Shown: positions 1 through 10,649 of the stretch, piece by piece
Layout: each line of letters begins with the position of its first letter
Numbering within the stretch: position 1 is the first letter of the stretch
The notes under the pieces: generated by a model
Told to the model about the DNA's origin: nothing
The model's input: the letters and a program-made list of their open reading frames with translations, nothing else
Database searches by the model: none
NCBI RefSeq assembly: GCF_026914265.1
Contig: NC_069135.1
Span: 20,453,639-20,517,638, forward strand
Direction: 5' to 3'
From: Mya arenaria
Taxonomy: Eukaryota > Mollusca > Bivalvia > Myida > Myidae
Length of the DNA stretch: 64,000 bases
Program-made: the position numbers and the translations under genes

Positions 1-620
1 CATTCAAAAGAGAAATGCGAATATCGAATAATAACTCCCGTTGGCATATTAGGTGTATACCATTTCAGTTAATTATATCCACTGAGACAAATAAACAGTT
101 AATTTTGCATCCATTGTAATCACTGCATGTCACTAGCTGTATACTAACAGTATATGATCAAGATCTCATTATCACGGAAGACTTCTCCAATGTTGCTATT
201 TACCAGTGTAATATTTGCAATATTAATCAGTTCTCGTTCTGGCTAAAGGAAAATCTATGTGGGTTGAATAGACAGAATACATATAACGCATATTACAAAG
301 AAACATATCCTCGATGCTGAATAACACTGAAAATATGTTATCCTTAGTGATCGGACATTGTTTAAGCATACAGTCACTTCATTTATTTGAATATGAAATA
401 TGTGAAAAGAATAAAGACAGATTTGAATGAATGTATACGAACACACATGTTCTAGCCAATCCCTGATGTTGATACATTGCTTAAAGGGACATTCTCTATT
501 CTGTCTGGCTAGTTCATTTGTTAAAACATTTTCGAGAAAAGAAATGTATTTTTTTTATTTGGCTACTTGAAAGCTTCTTTTAAATTACTACCAAAAATTA
601 TTTTTGTAACAGAAAAGCAT
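1..620. other. AT-rich intergenic DNA, no gene seen
   Basis: No splice-flanked open frame with a recognisable protein motif was found. At 480 there is TTAA followed by AGGGACATTC, which resembles one end of the TTAA-flanked AGGGACTC element found at 5663, but no partner end lies nearby. Confidence 0.5.
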
Positions 621-623
621 TAT

Positions 624-641
624 TATCATCATCATCATCAA

Positions 642-724
<83 letters not shown>

Positions 725-746
725 CCACCACCACCACCACCACCGC

Positions 747-778
<32 letters not shown>

Positions 779-818
779 CCACCACCATCATCATCATCAT
801 CATCATCATCGTCATCAA
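624..818. repeat. (CAT)n / (CAC)n trinucleotide microsatellite
   Basis: About 195 bp of CAT triplets interrupted by CAC blocks and single CGC/CGT variants. It is open in several frames (poly-His on plus, poly-Met/Val on minus). This is a property of the repeat and not evidence for a protein. Confidence 0.97.
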
Positions 819-1017
819 CAGCAGCATAGGACGCCTTATGTTCTACACAAAAATACTTATCCAGTTATACCTTTTAATGCATTGTATTACTGTTCGAATA
901 AACGTAAATTTTCATCTCTTGTATATGTATAAACATCAAAATGATGACAACCTTTCGTGCAATGTTAAACAATTTCGCCGTAATTAAGATTTTTGTTATG
1001 TATCTTAATTTGCATCT

Positions 1018-1325
1018 GCCTTTGTGGCTCAGAGGTAATGTTCTTGACCCGTGATTAAAAGCAGTCTCAAAGTCAAGATCTCAGACTCAGAAAAAACAAA
1101 ACACTTTCATCAAATTACATAGAATAATCTTTAAAAATAATTGTGAGTTATTGTTTATAGTAAAACTATTCAGTAAATTTCATCATCAAGACTTAACGGG
1201 AAGAATGTAACCATGAAATGATTTTTTTGCAGTTTTGCAACTTGAGTCTGAACTCAGACTTGAGACTGTTCGTAATCATGGCCCCTGATTCAGGGAACGC
1301 GAGTTCAAGACCAGCTGTCGACTTT
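1018..1325 (+). repeat. tRNA-like SINE fragment split by an inverted-repeat insert
   Basis: TGGCTCAGAGG near 1025 resembles a tRNA A box. GAGTTCAAGACC near 1301 resembles a B box. In a tRNA-derived unit these lie about 30-40 bp apart, but here about 270 bp apart. The spacer 1062-1268 is bounded by inverted repeats starting CAGTCTCAA and ending TTGAGACTG. I infer a small TIR element inserted in an older tRNA-derived SINE. No clean target duplication is visible. Confidence 0.4.
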
Positions 1326-1329
1326 CTAT

Positions 1330-4300
1330 TTCCCTTTACAATAATTCTTTATATTAATAAGTTTTTATATTTATAGGCCCTTATATTTATATGTTTATAA
1401 CGATGAGCTATATGTATACGATTAGGTTAAATTATCATTATGTTTCTGTTTTGTTCTTATCTGTTCCGTTCTGTTAGTTCATTCAATCTAATTTCTAACC
1501 GTGATATACATACACTTATAAATATTTTCATTTTTTCCAATTTCCAAATATGTTAAATAGTTGATTACTTTAAAACTAGTTAATAGGCCTTTAACTATGC
1601 AGTCAGTTAAGTTCGAATGTATTTACATTAACTAGCAAAATAAACGTTTAATAGGTGAGGTAAAAGTCAGTACATAAAATACATAATTGTATATATATAT
1701 ACCGTCGCTGTTGCGTTCACGTTCAACGTAACAAATGGAGCAAAAAGTTGGGCAAGTCGTACATTTGGCTGTATCAAATTGTTGGTTTACTGCGTATAAT
1801 TGTTATGAAGAGGCTGAATACATTAAAAGTACAATGTATTATTGTGTCACCTATTCAAGGCAAATACTTTAAGTGAAGTGCTGTGCTGATGTATCTTTAA
1901 AATACAGACTGCCGGGCAATACGCGTGACATCACATTTTTTTACGTTTTTATTGTTCCTTTTGATTAGCAAAAAAGAATCAGTAAATCACCTGTCTCCGT
2001 CTTACACTGTATTAAATCATTAAGTAATGGTTTTAGTACAAACTAACAATCTTTAAATAATACAGCGGTCTGAGTTATAGTGTGTAAACTACCGAGTAAC
2101 TGGGCCTTTCTACCGCTTCACCTGATTAGAGTCAAAATCGGCTGACTGTTGTATTACATGTATTTGAAAACTTGAGAAATACTGCCTGCACATTGGACAA
2201 TATATTGTTGACCATTAACGACACAAAATAAAGGTTGATGCATTTATATATATCGGCTAAGCCGAGATAAAGTGGACAATTTAACTTTTCCCATACCATG
2301 CATGCGCTGGTTTTGGCTTTCATATGCACCAGATCTTTGTAATTTTAGTGTATTTTTAATGCATTCTAAAGTTCAACTCATTTGACTTTAAGGTAAAAAA
2401 CCCACAAAAAAACAACACATGATTAAGCTACAGATAAAAATATAAGCCTTTATGCTTCTTACTATTAGCTACGTGGCCACGATTTCCACAGTTCAAAAAG
2501 CACAAACATACCGCTAATATGTGTTTATATTATTACATTGTACTTGAACTGCTTAATTAAAATAACTACGCGATCTACTTGCAGTTAAATGTAAAGATTT
2601 CTGACATTGTAAACCGTCCACATACATCCGATGTTGTTTTCAATGGAATATTGCCGAGTTGTTCCGAGTCACCTCGGATGTATGCCGGTGCATAAGTAGA
2701 AATAGTTCGTAAAAGTTATAACAATAACATTATTATTTAATTCTAATGATTTAACGTGTTATTTATAACTAAGTCCAAAATGATTCCCAGTGACGTGGAT
2801 TTCATGAATTATAAAGATTCCTAAAAGTAAAGGCTTAACTGCTAAATTGAAATTATTTCTCGGTCTGCATACAGCGTAGTGTTAATTATTCTAACATTGT
2901 AAACCGTCCAGGGCGAATTACAATTAATCGGAAGTGCCTACTCATTGCCTCATTTCTTTAAGTTGACACATGACAGTGAATCAAAGCATGGTTATACCAT
3001 CTCAAACCAGTGGCTAATTTCCATATTGAAGCTGAACGGTTTGTGATTTCAAAAAAAAAGGCTGAACATGCGGGATCTACTTAATCTACTTTTTATTCGT
3101 ATTCACCGATAACTCACCGAATCTGATGACTTTATCGAATACATAGTGGTTACGTTCAACCAATATATTTTTCTTACAAGAAAAAAGTTTTTTTTCTTAC
3201 GCTGTTTAATGTTTAGTACATATGTGGAACATTCTCCCTATATATGGAGTTAAGCATCGTGAGGCACTAGAAATCAATGGTATTTATTATGTAATTGGTC
3301 AATGATCGATAAAACGTAAACGGGAGTTTGTCATTCATTAGTTTGTGACCTCCAAAGTTATATTCTAACGAAAATGGCCGAGATGCTCCGACTGCCCTAA
3401 TTCTGGTCGCATAACGACAATACCGTGTTTGCTCAGAAATCTGACCTTGCGTAGAGGTTGTTGATATGTGTGTCTAAAAACCTTTTTTTTGCAATTGAGC
3501 ATAAATGTATTTATAGTGGTATATGAAACATGAGATAACGAAACGTTTGTCTATTCTTAGCAAAAAAACAAACTCCTCAGCATCCAAGGTCAAGGCTAAG
3601 GTCATTTTGATAATACAAGAAACGTATAGAAAGCGTGAAAAAACACGGTATTTGAGACATCTGAAGGCAGACTAGACCGTATAAATCAAAGTTCATATAA
3701 ACGCAGACACGGTTTGCTTACACGATTCAATACATTGCCGGATTTCTCTTGGATCGTATTTGCTCAAGTCACATCCCAGAACTGTGGAGATATACTCGCC
3801 AAAATTCATTTTTAAACAGGCACTTCTTTCAAACAGGGACAACTCATAATAGAACACCCAATCGATAAACAGAAACTTGAGAAAATAAAACGTCTTGTTT
3901 TCTTATCTATTCCCCGCTATCGGGAATTGGTGCGTTTTTTTAAGTAATAATTATTATCTTACGTTTTGCAGCAAAATACTAGTACTTTTTCTCCTCCAAA
4001 ATATGTAATTTTCTCCAGCAATTTACATCTCATTCCAATCAATCTTTGTGTGCAATCTCTTTCTAATCATAATCGTGGGAACATTTGTTTTTTGCACATT
4101 GTAAGTTTTTGTTACATTAAAATGACGCAGGACAGGTGTGTCATGGTCTTCAAATAGTTTTGATAAATTATAAGAACGCAAATTCATAAACCAATGACAT
4201 GTGAAATAGTCAGTGCGACCGTTCCGGTCGGGTCAATATCACGGCTCGCCATCTTCTTTTATGACAAAGTAAAAACCTATGACCAAGTTTTACCCTGCCA

Positions 4301-4720
4301 TTTCGTCTTGGAGCGGGTAAGGAATGACACCCACCATTCCAAAACGACCATCTGCAGACTGACACTAAACTATCACTGAAATGTCATCAAACTGATCAAA
4401 TACTAAGACAAGAAATCGTGCGAATAGTATTCTTGTATTCCCAAATTTTCAGTAAAAAGGTAAAGCTGGTGTCAATTGAACATGAAAAGGCTGATCAAAC
4501 AAACATCAATTACAACCAATGACACACGGTACTTTCTTGATCTTCATAACCAATGAAAACGCTTTAAATATTCACCACTTTGTTTACATTGAAACACGTG
4601 CTTTAAGGAAAGTGCTGAGATTTTGGTTACCGTATGAACTTACATCTTAATTACTGTTCGTCTGAATTAAGTTATCTAAAATTAATGTACATATATTGAT
4701 AGGCTGACACAGCGTCTGAC
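1330..4720. other. Intergenic DNA without recognisable genes
   Basis: AT-rich and stop-dense in all frames. It contains dispersed pieces around ACATTGTAAACCGTCCA (about 2607 and 2897) and a CCTCGGATGTATGCC motif near 2671. Both belong to the inverted-repeat family also seen at 26.4, 45.3 and 61.2 kb. Nothing else is supported. Confidence 0.5.
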
Positions 4721-4727
4721 GGTTTAA

Positions 4728-5062
4728 GGCCTAGTTTAAGCCTTCTATACGTGACACCCCCCCAAAAAAAAAAAAAAAATAAATAAAAATAATAATAATA
4801 AATAAATAAAAACAACTGTGTATTTGTACACAACCTCTGTTAATTGATCTTAATCGTATTGCCTAATTGTCTTATCAGATCTCCAATCTGAGTATCCTGC
4901 TGTGCAGTTTGGGATGTTTCATTATATTAATGGACCCTAAATGGCCCGGAGCCATTAAACCAATACACAGGAAATTAGCCCCTAGCTACTGTGACACCAG
5001 TGCAACTAGCAGGAGATGCACAGCAGGGGATTATCATGCCAAACATTCCTTCAACTAGGCCT
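4728..5062. mobile_element. TTAA-flanked MITE, copy A
   Basis: The left end reads GGCCTAGTTTAAGCC and the right end is its inverted counterpart, ...CAACTAGGCCT. TTAA lies outside each end (4724-4727 and 5063-5066). After the left end comes a C-run/A-run tract (GTGACACCCCCCC, then A and AAT repeats), the same place that expands in copies B (44670) and C (48648). It has no coding capacity. TTAA target duplications are the hallmark of the piggyBac superfamily, so a non-autonomous piggyBac-like element is inferred. Confidence 0.75.
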
Positions 5063-5066
5063 TTAA

Positions 5067-5658
5067 GTGATATTCGGTAGCTGATCCTGTGTTTTTTTCG
5101 GATTGTTTTAATATTAACAGAAGGAATCGAGAAAATCAATCCAATTTTTATGGTAAATTGACAATAGTTATATATACATATATATTTTTTTTATAAATAT
5201 ATATTACACGTACTAAACTCCACGTTTAAGTACCTTAATTGGACATTTGATAACCTAAATAAACATTTTCTACAAAATCACATATGGACAAATTAATTGA
5301 ATGATGTGTTTATTTTCGGAAAACTTTATCACGTAGATAATTAATCATTAGTACAAAGTTGGAGTTGTCAGTTAGCTGGTGAATAACAGTTAAGAGTTGT
5401 TGAAATAGTATATTGCCTGAAACCGTTTTGTAATTACTATTTATCAGGAGTGATTTCTATTTATCGGTAGTGATTGGTAAAACCTGTCATATTTAAAAAC
5501 AACAACACACAATGATGCATGGACAACAGCTGCTAAACATGTTTTAAAATGAACACGCAGTTGAAATCATACATAATGTACTGAATCATAATGATACATA
5601 CGTTTATATGTGTTTAAATAAAAAATGCTATGTCATATTCTTCAAACTAAAATCTTAA
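5067..5658. other. AT-rich intergenic DNA, no gene seen
   Basis: Contains a short TA-rich tract near 5170-5210. No motif-bearing open frame was found. Confidence 0.5.
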
Positions 5659-5662
5659 TTAA

Positions 5663-6112
5663 AGGGACTCGCTCATGATTTTGGACCAAAAATTAGTTTT
5701 CCGGGTTATGCATCTGAAAATACTTATTTTATCATTAGTTCAATCTATGATATAAAATTGGAGAAAAAACAACAATTATAGTTTTAAAAAAGTCTTGGTT
5801 TAAGTGCGGTGCGAACCTACAACAGACAGACGCCTTAATCACTAAGTCACCAGGATGTTGTGACATTTTAGCAATACATTGGTAACATAACTTGATAATG
5901 TCAATCAGCCAATCACGCAACAACGAATCGCTCAAAGCCTTTATCAACGCTAATGCAAATTGTGGTCTTCAATGACTATATTTGAGCTAATATCAACATT
6001 TGTTGAGGGGTTCCAGCTTTTAGTATCTTATTTTTAACACTCCTCTTGAATTGCCACACATTATATCGTCATACATAAAAAGTGCATTTTACAGAAACTT
6101 GAGGGAGTCCCT
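5663..6112. mobile_element. TTAA-flanked MITE with AGGGACTC termini, carrying a tRNA-like segment
   Basis: The left terminus AGGGACTCGCTCATG and the right terminus (reverse complement AGGGACTCCCTCAAG) form inverted repeats. Each is bordered by TTAA (5659-5662 and 6113-6116). The element is 450 bp and non-coding. Its middle holds a tRNA-like promoter on the minus strand. Ends and TTAA duplication are seen directly; piggyBac-like origin is inferred. Confidence 0.7.
5795..5862 (-). repeat. tRNA-derived (SINE-like) segment inside the MITE
   Basis: On the minus strand, GGTGACTTAGTGATTAAGGC (A-box-like) is followed by GTAGGTTCGCACC (B-box-like, close to GGTTCRANNCC) at ordinary tRNA spacing. The flanks do not pair as a functional acceptor stem. 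I call it a tRNA-derived SINE head and not a tRNA gene. Confidence 0.55.
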
Positions 6113-6116
6113 TTAA

Positions 6117-6645
6117 GATATTAAAGTTTAAGACAACAATACGAACATGTAAGCACAAAAGACTAACCAATCATGTCCGGTCTTTTCAGTTATTCGGTGC
6201 TAATGCTTGTTAAATAATAAAAGCCAAACTTCCTTACAATAGTTCTGCATACACGATATACATTCCGAACTAAAATGGTCCGTAATAAAAGGTTAAAATT
6301 TACCCACGCGTTCAATCTTAAAGCCATTACATCCTAATGAAACACATAAGATATCAAAGATATATCATTTTATCATCTACGGAAAATTTGCTTAAGGCGG
6401 AAAAAAGAGATCACGTTTCATTAAAGAAATCACTGAAAATATATGATTGTATCATTTATGCTTTAATGAATCATTTTCGAGCCGTTTCCAGGCTTCACGG
6501 TTAGTTATGATACGAATCTTGAATTTAGGTGTTTCAAATTTTAACAATGTTTCGTTTCAAAAATTCAATCGCACGACGGGCGTAATAGCCTTTCAGGAAG
6601 GCGTGGTCGGTGCGTCTAAAGCTCGCGAAAAGGCGGGTCGTGCGG
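6117..6645. other. Intergenic DNA, no gene seen
   Basis: AT-rich until about 6590, where composition shifts sharply to GC-rich at the edge of the 75-bp repeat array. No gene is supported. Confidence 0.45.
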
Positions 6646-6649
6646 GACC

Positions 6650-7342
6650 GGCCACATGGGAATGGGCCAGACAGATAGGGGCAAACGGGGTTGCAATCTT
6701 GACTTGACTTTCATGACACGGGAGGGGGCATAGGGGAATGGGCCAGACAGGCAGGGGGTAACGGGGTTTAATGGCTTTACTTTCATGACGTTGGGTTGGG
6801 GCATATGGGTATTGGTCGGACAGGCAGGGGGTACTGGGGTTTAATTCATGACTTGACTCTCACGACATGGGAAGGGGGCATAGGGGTATGGGTCAGACAG
6901 GAAGGGGGTAACGGGGTTTAATGGCTTTACTTTCATGACATTGGGTTGGGGCATAGGGGTATTGGTCGGACAGGCAGGGGGTACTGGGGTTTAATTAATG
7001 ACCTAACTCTCACGACACGGGAAGGGGGCATAGGGGTATGGGTCAGACAGGAAGGGGGTATCGGGGTTGAAATCGTCTTGACTTTCAAGACACAGGAATG
7101 GGGGCATATGGGTATGGGTCAGACAGGCAGGGGTTATTGGGTTGAAATCTTGACTTGTCTTTCACGACACGGTAGGGGAGCATAGGGGTACGGGTCAAAC
7201 AGGCAGGAGTTATTGGGTTGAAATCTTGACTTGTCTTTCACGACACGGTAGGGGAGCATAGGGGTACGGGTCAAACAGGCAGGGGGTAGTGGGTTGAAAT
7301 CTTGACTTGACTTTCATGACAGGGAATAGGGGCGAATGGGTG
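6650..7342. repeat. Minisatellite, about 75-bp GC-rich unit
   Basis: About nine units of the form GGGGCATAGGGGTATGGGTC, then AGACAGGCAGGGGGTA, then ...TTGACTTTCATGACA. Adjacent units alternate between two variants (TTTAATGGCTTTACTTTC and TTTAATTCATGACTTGAC), giving a partial higher-order period of about 150 bp. G-runs recur on the plus strand. Open frames across it are by-products of the repeat. Confidence 0.9.
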
Positions 7343-8500
7343 TATACACTATTTAAGATTATATAGAGGTCTTTTGATATTTCTTTTTACGAATACACCG
7401 ACGAGGATGTAATGTGCATACATGTACATACCCTTCAATCGGTAAGAAGTTTGGTTTCGGTTTTATTAACATTGCACGTGAATACCATAAAAATGATTAT
7501 ACAGTTTGGTTTTGGTGAGGAGAGGGGAGGGGTGTCAGGGGATTGGGGGGGGGGGGCACGGGGTCAATGATAAAAGAGATTTACCAGTAAATACAATTTT
7601 ACATGTAAAATAAAATCATATTTCTGTTTAAATGCATGCAATTTCATGCAAACAGATAAAAAAAACGTGATAGTTTGTGTTGATATGGAACATCGTAGAA
7701 AACCACCAACACATTCTGAACTTCAGAGAAAAACAATTTCGCAATTAGAACTATTTTAAATATTTTGTAATGAAAGGGCGAATGATAAAGAAATTGAATT
7801 CTTCCGTACGTAATCAGATAGCTAGATATTTATAGTATAACCGCAAAATAACTCATAATAAAATTGTATAGAATGTAAAATTATGCATTGAAAATATTTG
7901 AAAAGAAATGTTATACCGGTTTTACAGCAGTCACTGAAGCGAATATATTATATACAGAGTGGCAATAGCAGTATACTTTCACTTATTCATACATAATCCT
8001 AATCGACATGAAATGCTAATCTGAAAAGCAAACATGACAGAATTAAAATTCTGTATTTTAACTTTTAACAGTTTAACGACTTACCTTAAATCCAATCTGT
8101 GTTGATGAATCTACTTCCAAATAACTCCGGCTTTGGATCGAAAGAAAACCAATTTATTTACAGCCTGAATAATAACCGACAACTCGTCGACGAAAATTAG
8201 CACCTATATTCCAGTATATACCAATTTGCACACATCTTATACCTATCAACTATGTGGTAATTTCAATGTGAAAAGAAGAACGCAGCGGGTCGTCGGATTT
8301 TGTGTGGATAACTCTCCGGTCATGTACAAGACATTGTACAACTAGTATGTCCTCTCCGTCACGGGTGACTGGTTTTTGAAAATAACGGAGCCGTTCACTA
8401 TTCGATTGTTATCCTAAAAGCTTTACTGTATTTAGAGAAAGTACATGAAGTTGTACATGTATTTTGCTGCGTCAAAATTATGAAGTATGTAAACTATTCA
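7343..8500. other. Intergenic DNA with a short poly-G tract
   Basis: A G-rich stretch (GGGGAGGGGTGTCAGGGG, then an 11-12 G run near 7545-7556) is the only notable feature. The rest is AT-rich without recognisable coding sequence. Confidence 0.45.
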
Positions 8501-8501
8501 A

Positions 8502-8760
8502 CATTGTTAACACCTTTAGCATTGATTTCTTAGACTATGTTAAAGTTAACAACGTTGTTAACGGCATCATTGTTAACTTTTTAAATTGAACTGGTTTATC
8601 ATGTACCCATATATCTAAATAAAACAAGCACGGCTGAAACAGTCGTCTCAAATCGTGATCGAAAGACTGCAGATCACGAGTGGGTCCACGGAACTCCCTG
8701 AGCTGTACAAGTTAACAACTATGACGTCAACAAGGTTGGTAATTTTAACAAAATCCTCTA
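8502..8760. mobile_element. TIR element of the GTTAACAACG family, copy 1
   Basis: Contains the perfect 18-bp palindrome GTTAACAACGTTGTTAAC at 8545-8562 and related inverted sequence at the right side (GTTAACAACTATGACGTC near 8711). Related copies are at 34.9 and 42.2 kb. Short and non-coding, so a MITE-like element is inferred; exact termini are uncertain. Confidence 0.5.
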
Positions 8761-9039
8761 ACAATCGACCACTGAGGGAAAACACTGGTGAACAGTTTAA
8801 AACCATGCACTAGCTTTCGTCAAAGAAAGCAACCGTTTCAACTTTTCGAAAGTTGTGCCAAAAAAACCTTTTGTGTACATACATGTAATCCATGTGTAAT
8901 CGCTCATTTGAAATGCTATGAACATTTTAAGAAACATAACTCTTGAAAGTATGTAACGCCAAATATTGTTTCGAATATGGTTTGATTAGGCACTGGGCGC
9001 AGTGATATGAGATTGAGGGCAGTGGTCCTTACAATCAAT

Positions 9040-10645
9040 GGCGCAATAATATGCATGGGGCTGGGCTTCCGGGTTGAGGACAGTGGTCTCGAATGGCGCA
9101 ATAAAATGCGATCATATGCATGGGGCTGGCCTTCCGGATTGAGGGAAGTAGTCTCGAAATGCGCAATGAAATGCGATCATATGCATGGGGCTGGGCCTCC
9201 GGGTGGAGGGCAGTGGTCCCGAATGGGGCAAAGAAATGCGATTACATGCATGGGGTTGGCCTTCCGGGTTGAGGGAAGTGGTCTCGAATGGCACAATGAA
9301 ATGCGATCATATGCATGGGGCTGGCTTCCGGGTTGATGGAAGTGGTCTCGAACAGCGCAATGAAATGCGATCATATGCATGGGGCTGGGCTTCCGGGTGA
9401 AGGGCAGTGGTCTCGAATGGCGCAATGAAATGCGATCATATGCATGGGGCTGGCTTCCGGGTTTATAGGGCAGTGGTCATGAATGGCGCAATGAAATGCG
9501 ATCATATGCATGGGGCTGGGCTTCAGGGTGAAGGGCAGTGGTCTCGAATGGTGCAATAAAATGCGATCATATGCATGGGGCTGGCTTCCGGGTTGATGGA
9601 AGTGGTCTCGAATGGCACAATGAAATGCGATCATATGCATGGGGCTGGCTTCCGGGTTGATGGAAGTTATCTCGAACGGCGCAATAAAATGAGATCGTAT
9701 GCATGGGGCTGGCATTCAGGTTTAGGGCAGTGATCTCTAACGGCGCAATAAAATGAGATCGTATGCATTGGGCTGGGCTTCAGGGAGAAGGGCAGTGGTC
9801 CCGAATGGCGCAATGAAATGCGATTATATGCATGGAGCTGGCCTTCCGGGTTGAGGGCAGTGGTCTCGAATGGCGCAATGAAATGCGATCATATGCATGG
9901 GGCTGGCTTCCGGGTTGATGGAAGTGGTCTCGAATAGCGCAATGAAATGCGATCATATGCATGTGGCTGGGCTTCAGGGTGAAGGGCAGTGGTCTCGAAC
10001 GGCCCTATGAAATGCGATCGTATGCATGGGGCTGGCATTCAGGTCTAGGGCAGTGATCTCTAACGGCGCAATAAAATGAGATCGTATGCATTGGGCTGGG
10101 CTTCAGGGTGAAGGGTAGTGGTCTCGAATGGCGCAATGAAATGCGATCATGTGCATGGGGCTGGCTTCCGGGTTAATGGAATGGTCTCGAATGGTGCAAT
10201 AAAATGCGATTATGTGCATGGGGCTGGACTTCCGGGTTGATGGAAGTGGTCCCGAATGGCGCAATAAAATGCGATTATATGCATGGGGCTGGCTTCCGGG
10301 TTGATGGAAGTGGTCTCGAATGGCGCAAAAATGCGATTATATGTAAGGGTCTGGGCCTCCGGGTTGAGGGAAGGAAATGGTCTCGAATGGCGCAATTAAA
10401 TGCGATCATATGTATGGGGGCTAGCCTTTAGGTTAAGGGCAGTTGTCTTGAACGGCGCAATAAAATGAGATCGTATGCATGGGGCTGGAATTCAGGTTTA
10501 GGGCAGTGATCTCGAACGGCGCAATAAAATGAGATCGTATGCATGGGGCTTGGATTCAGGTTTAGGGCAGTGATCTCGAACGGCGCAATAAAATGAGATC
10601 GTATGAATAGGGCTGCCATTCAGGTTGATGGCAGCTCTCGAATGG
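9040..10645. repeat. Minisatellite, about 65-bp unit, roughly 25 copies
   Basis: The unit has the form GCGCAATGAAATGCGATCAT, then ATGCATGGGGCTGG, then CTTCCGGGTTGATGG, then AAGTGGTCTCGAATG. Spacing between successive ATGCATGGGG motifs is about 65 bp. Several subfamilies (TTGATGGAAG, TGAAGGGCAG, TTTAGGGCAG) occur in blocks, indicating local amplification. Long open frames occur on both strands, but the unit is not a clean multiple of three and no known motif appears. Confidence 0.93.
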
Positions 10646-10649
10646 CGCA

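Noticed and set aside
567..932. 121-codon open frame rich in histidine
   Set aside because: Almost entirely a translated CAT/CAC microsatellite, with no conserved flanking sequence or splice evidence; minus-strand poly-Met is the mirror artefact.
5795..5862. Genuine tRNA gene
   Set aside because: A and B boxes are present, but flanking bases do not form a convincing acceptor stem and it lies inside a MITE; a tRNA-derived repeat is more likely.
9007..10619. Several 60-114 codon open frames on both strands
   Set aside because: They are translations of the 65-bp minisatellite; frames shift from unit to unit and no domain is recognisable.
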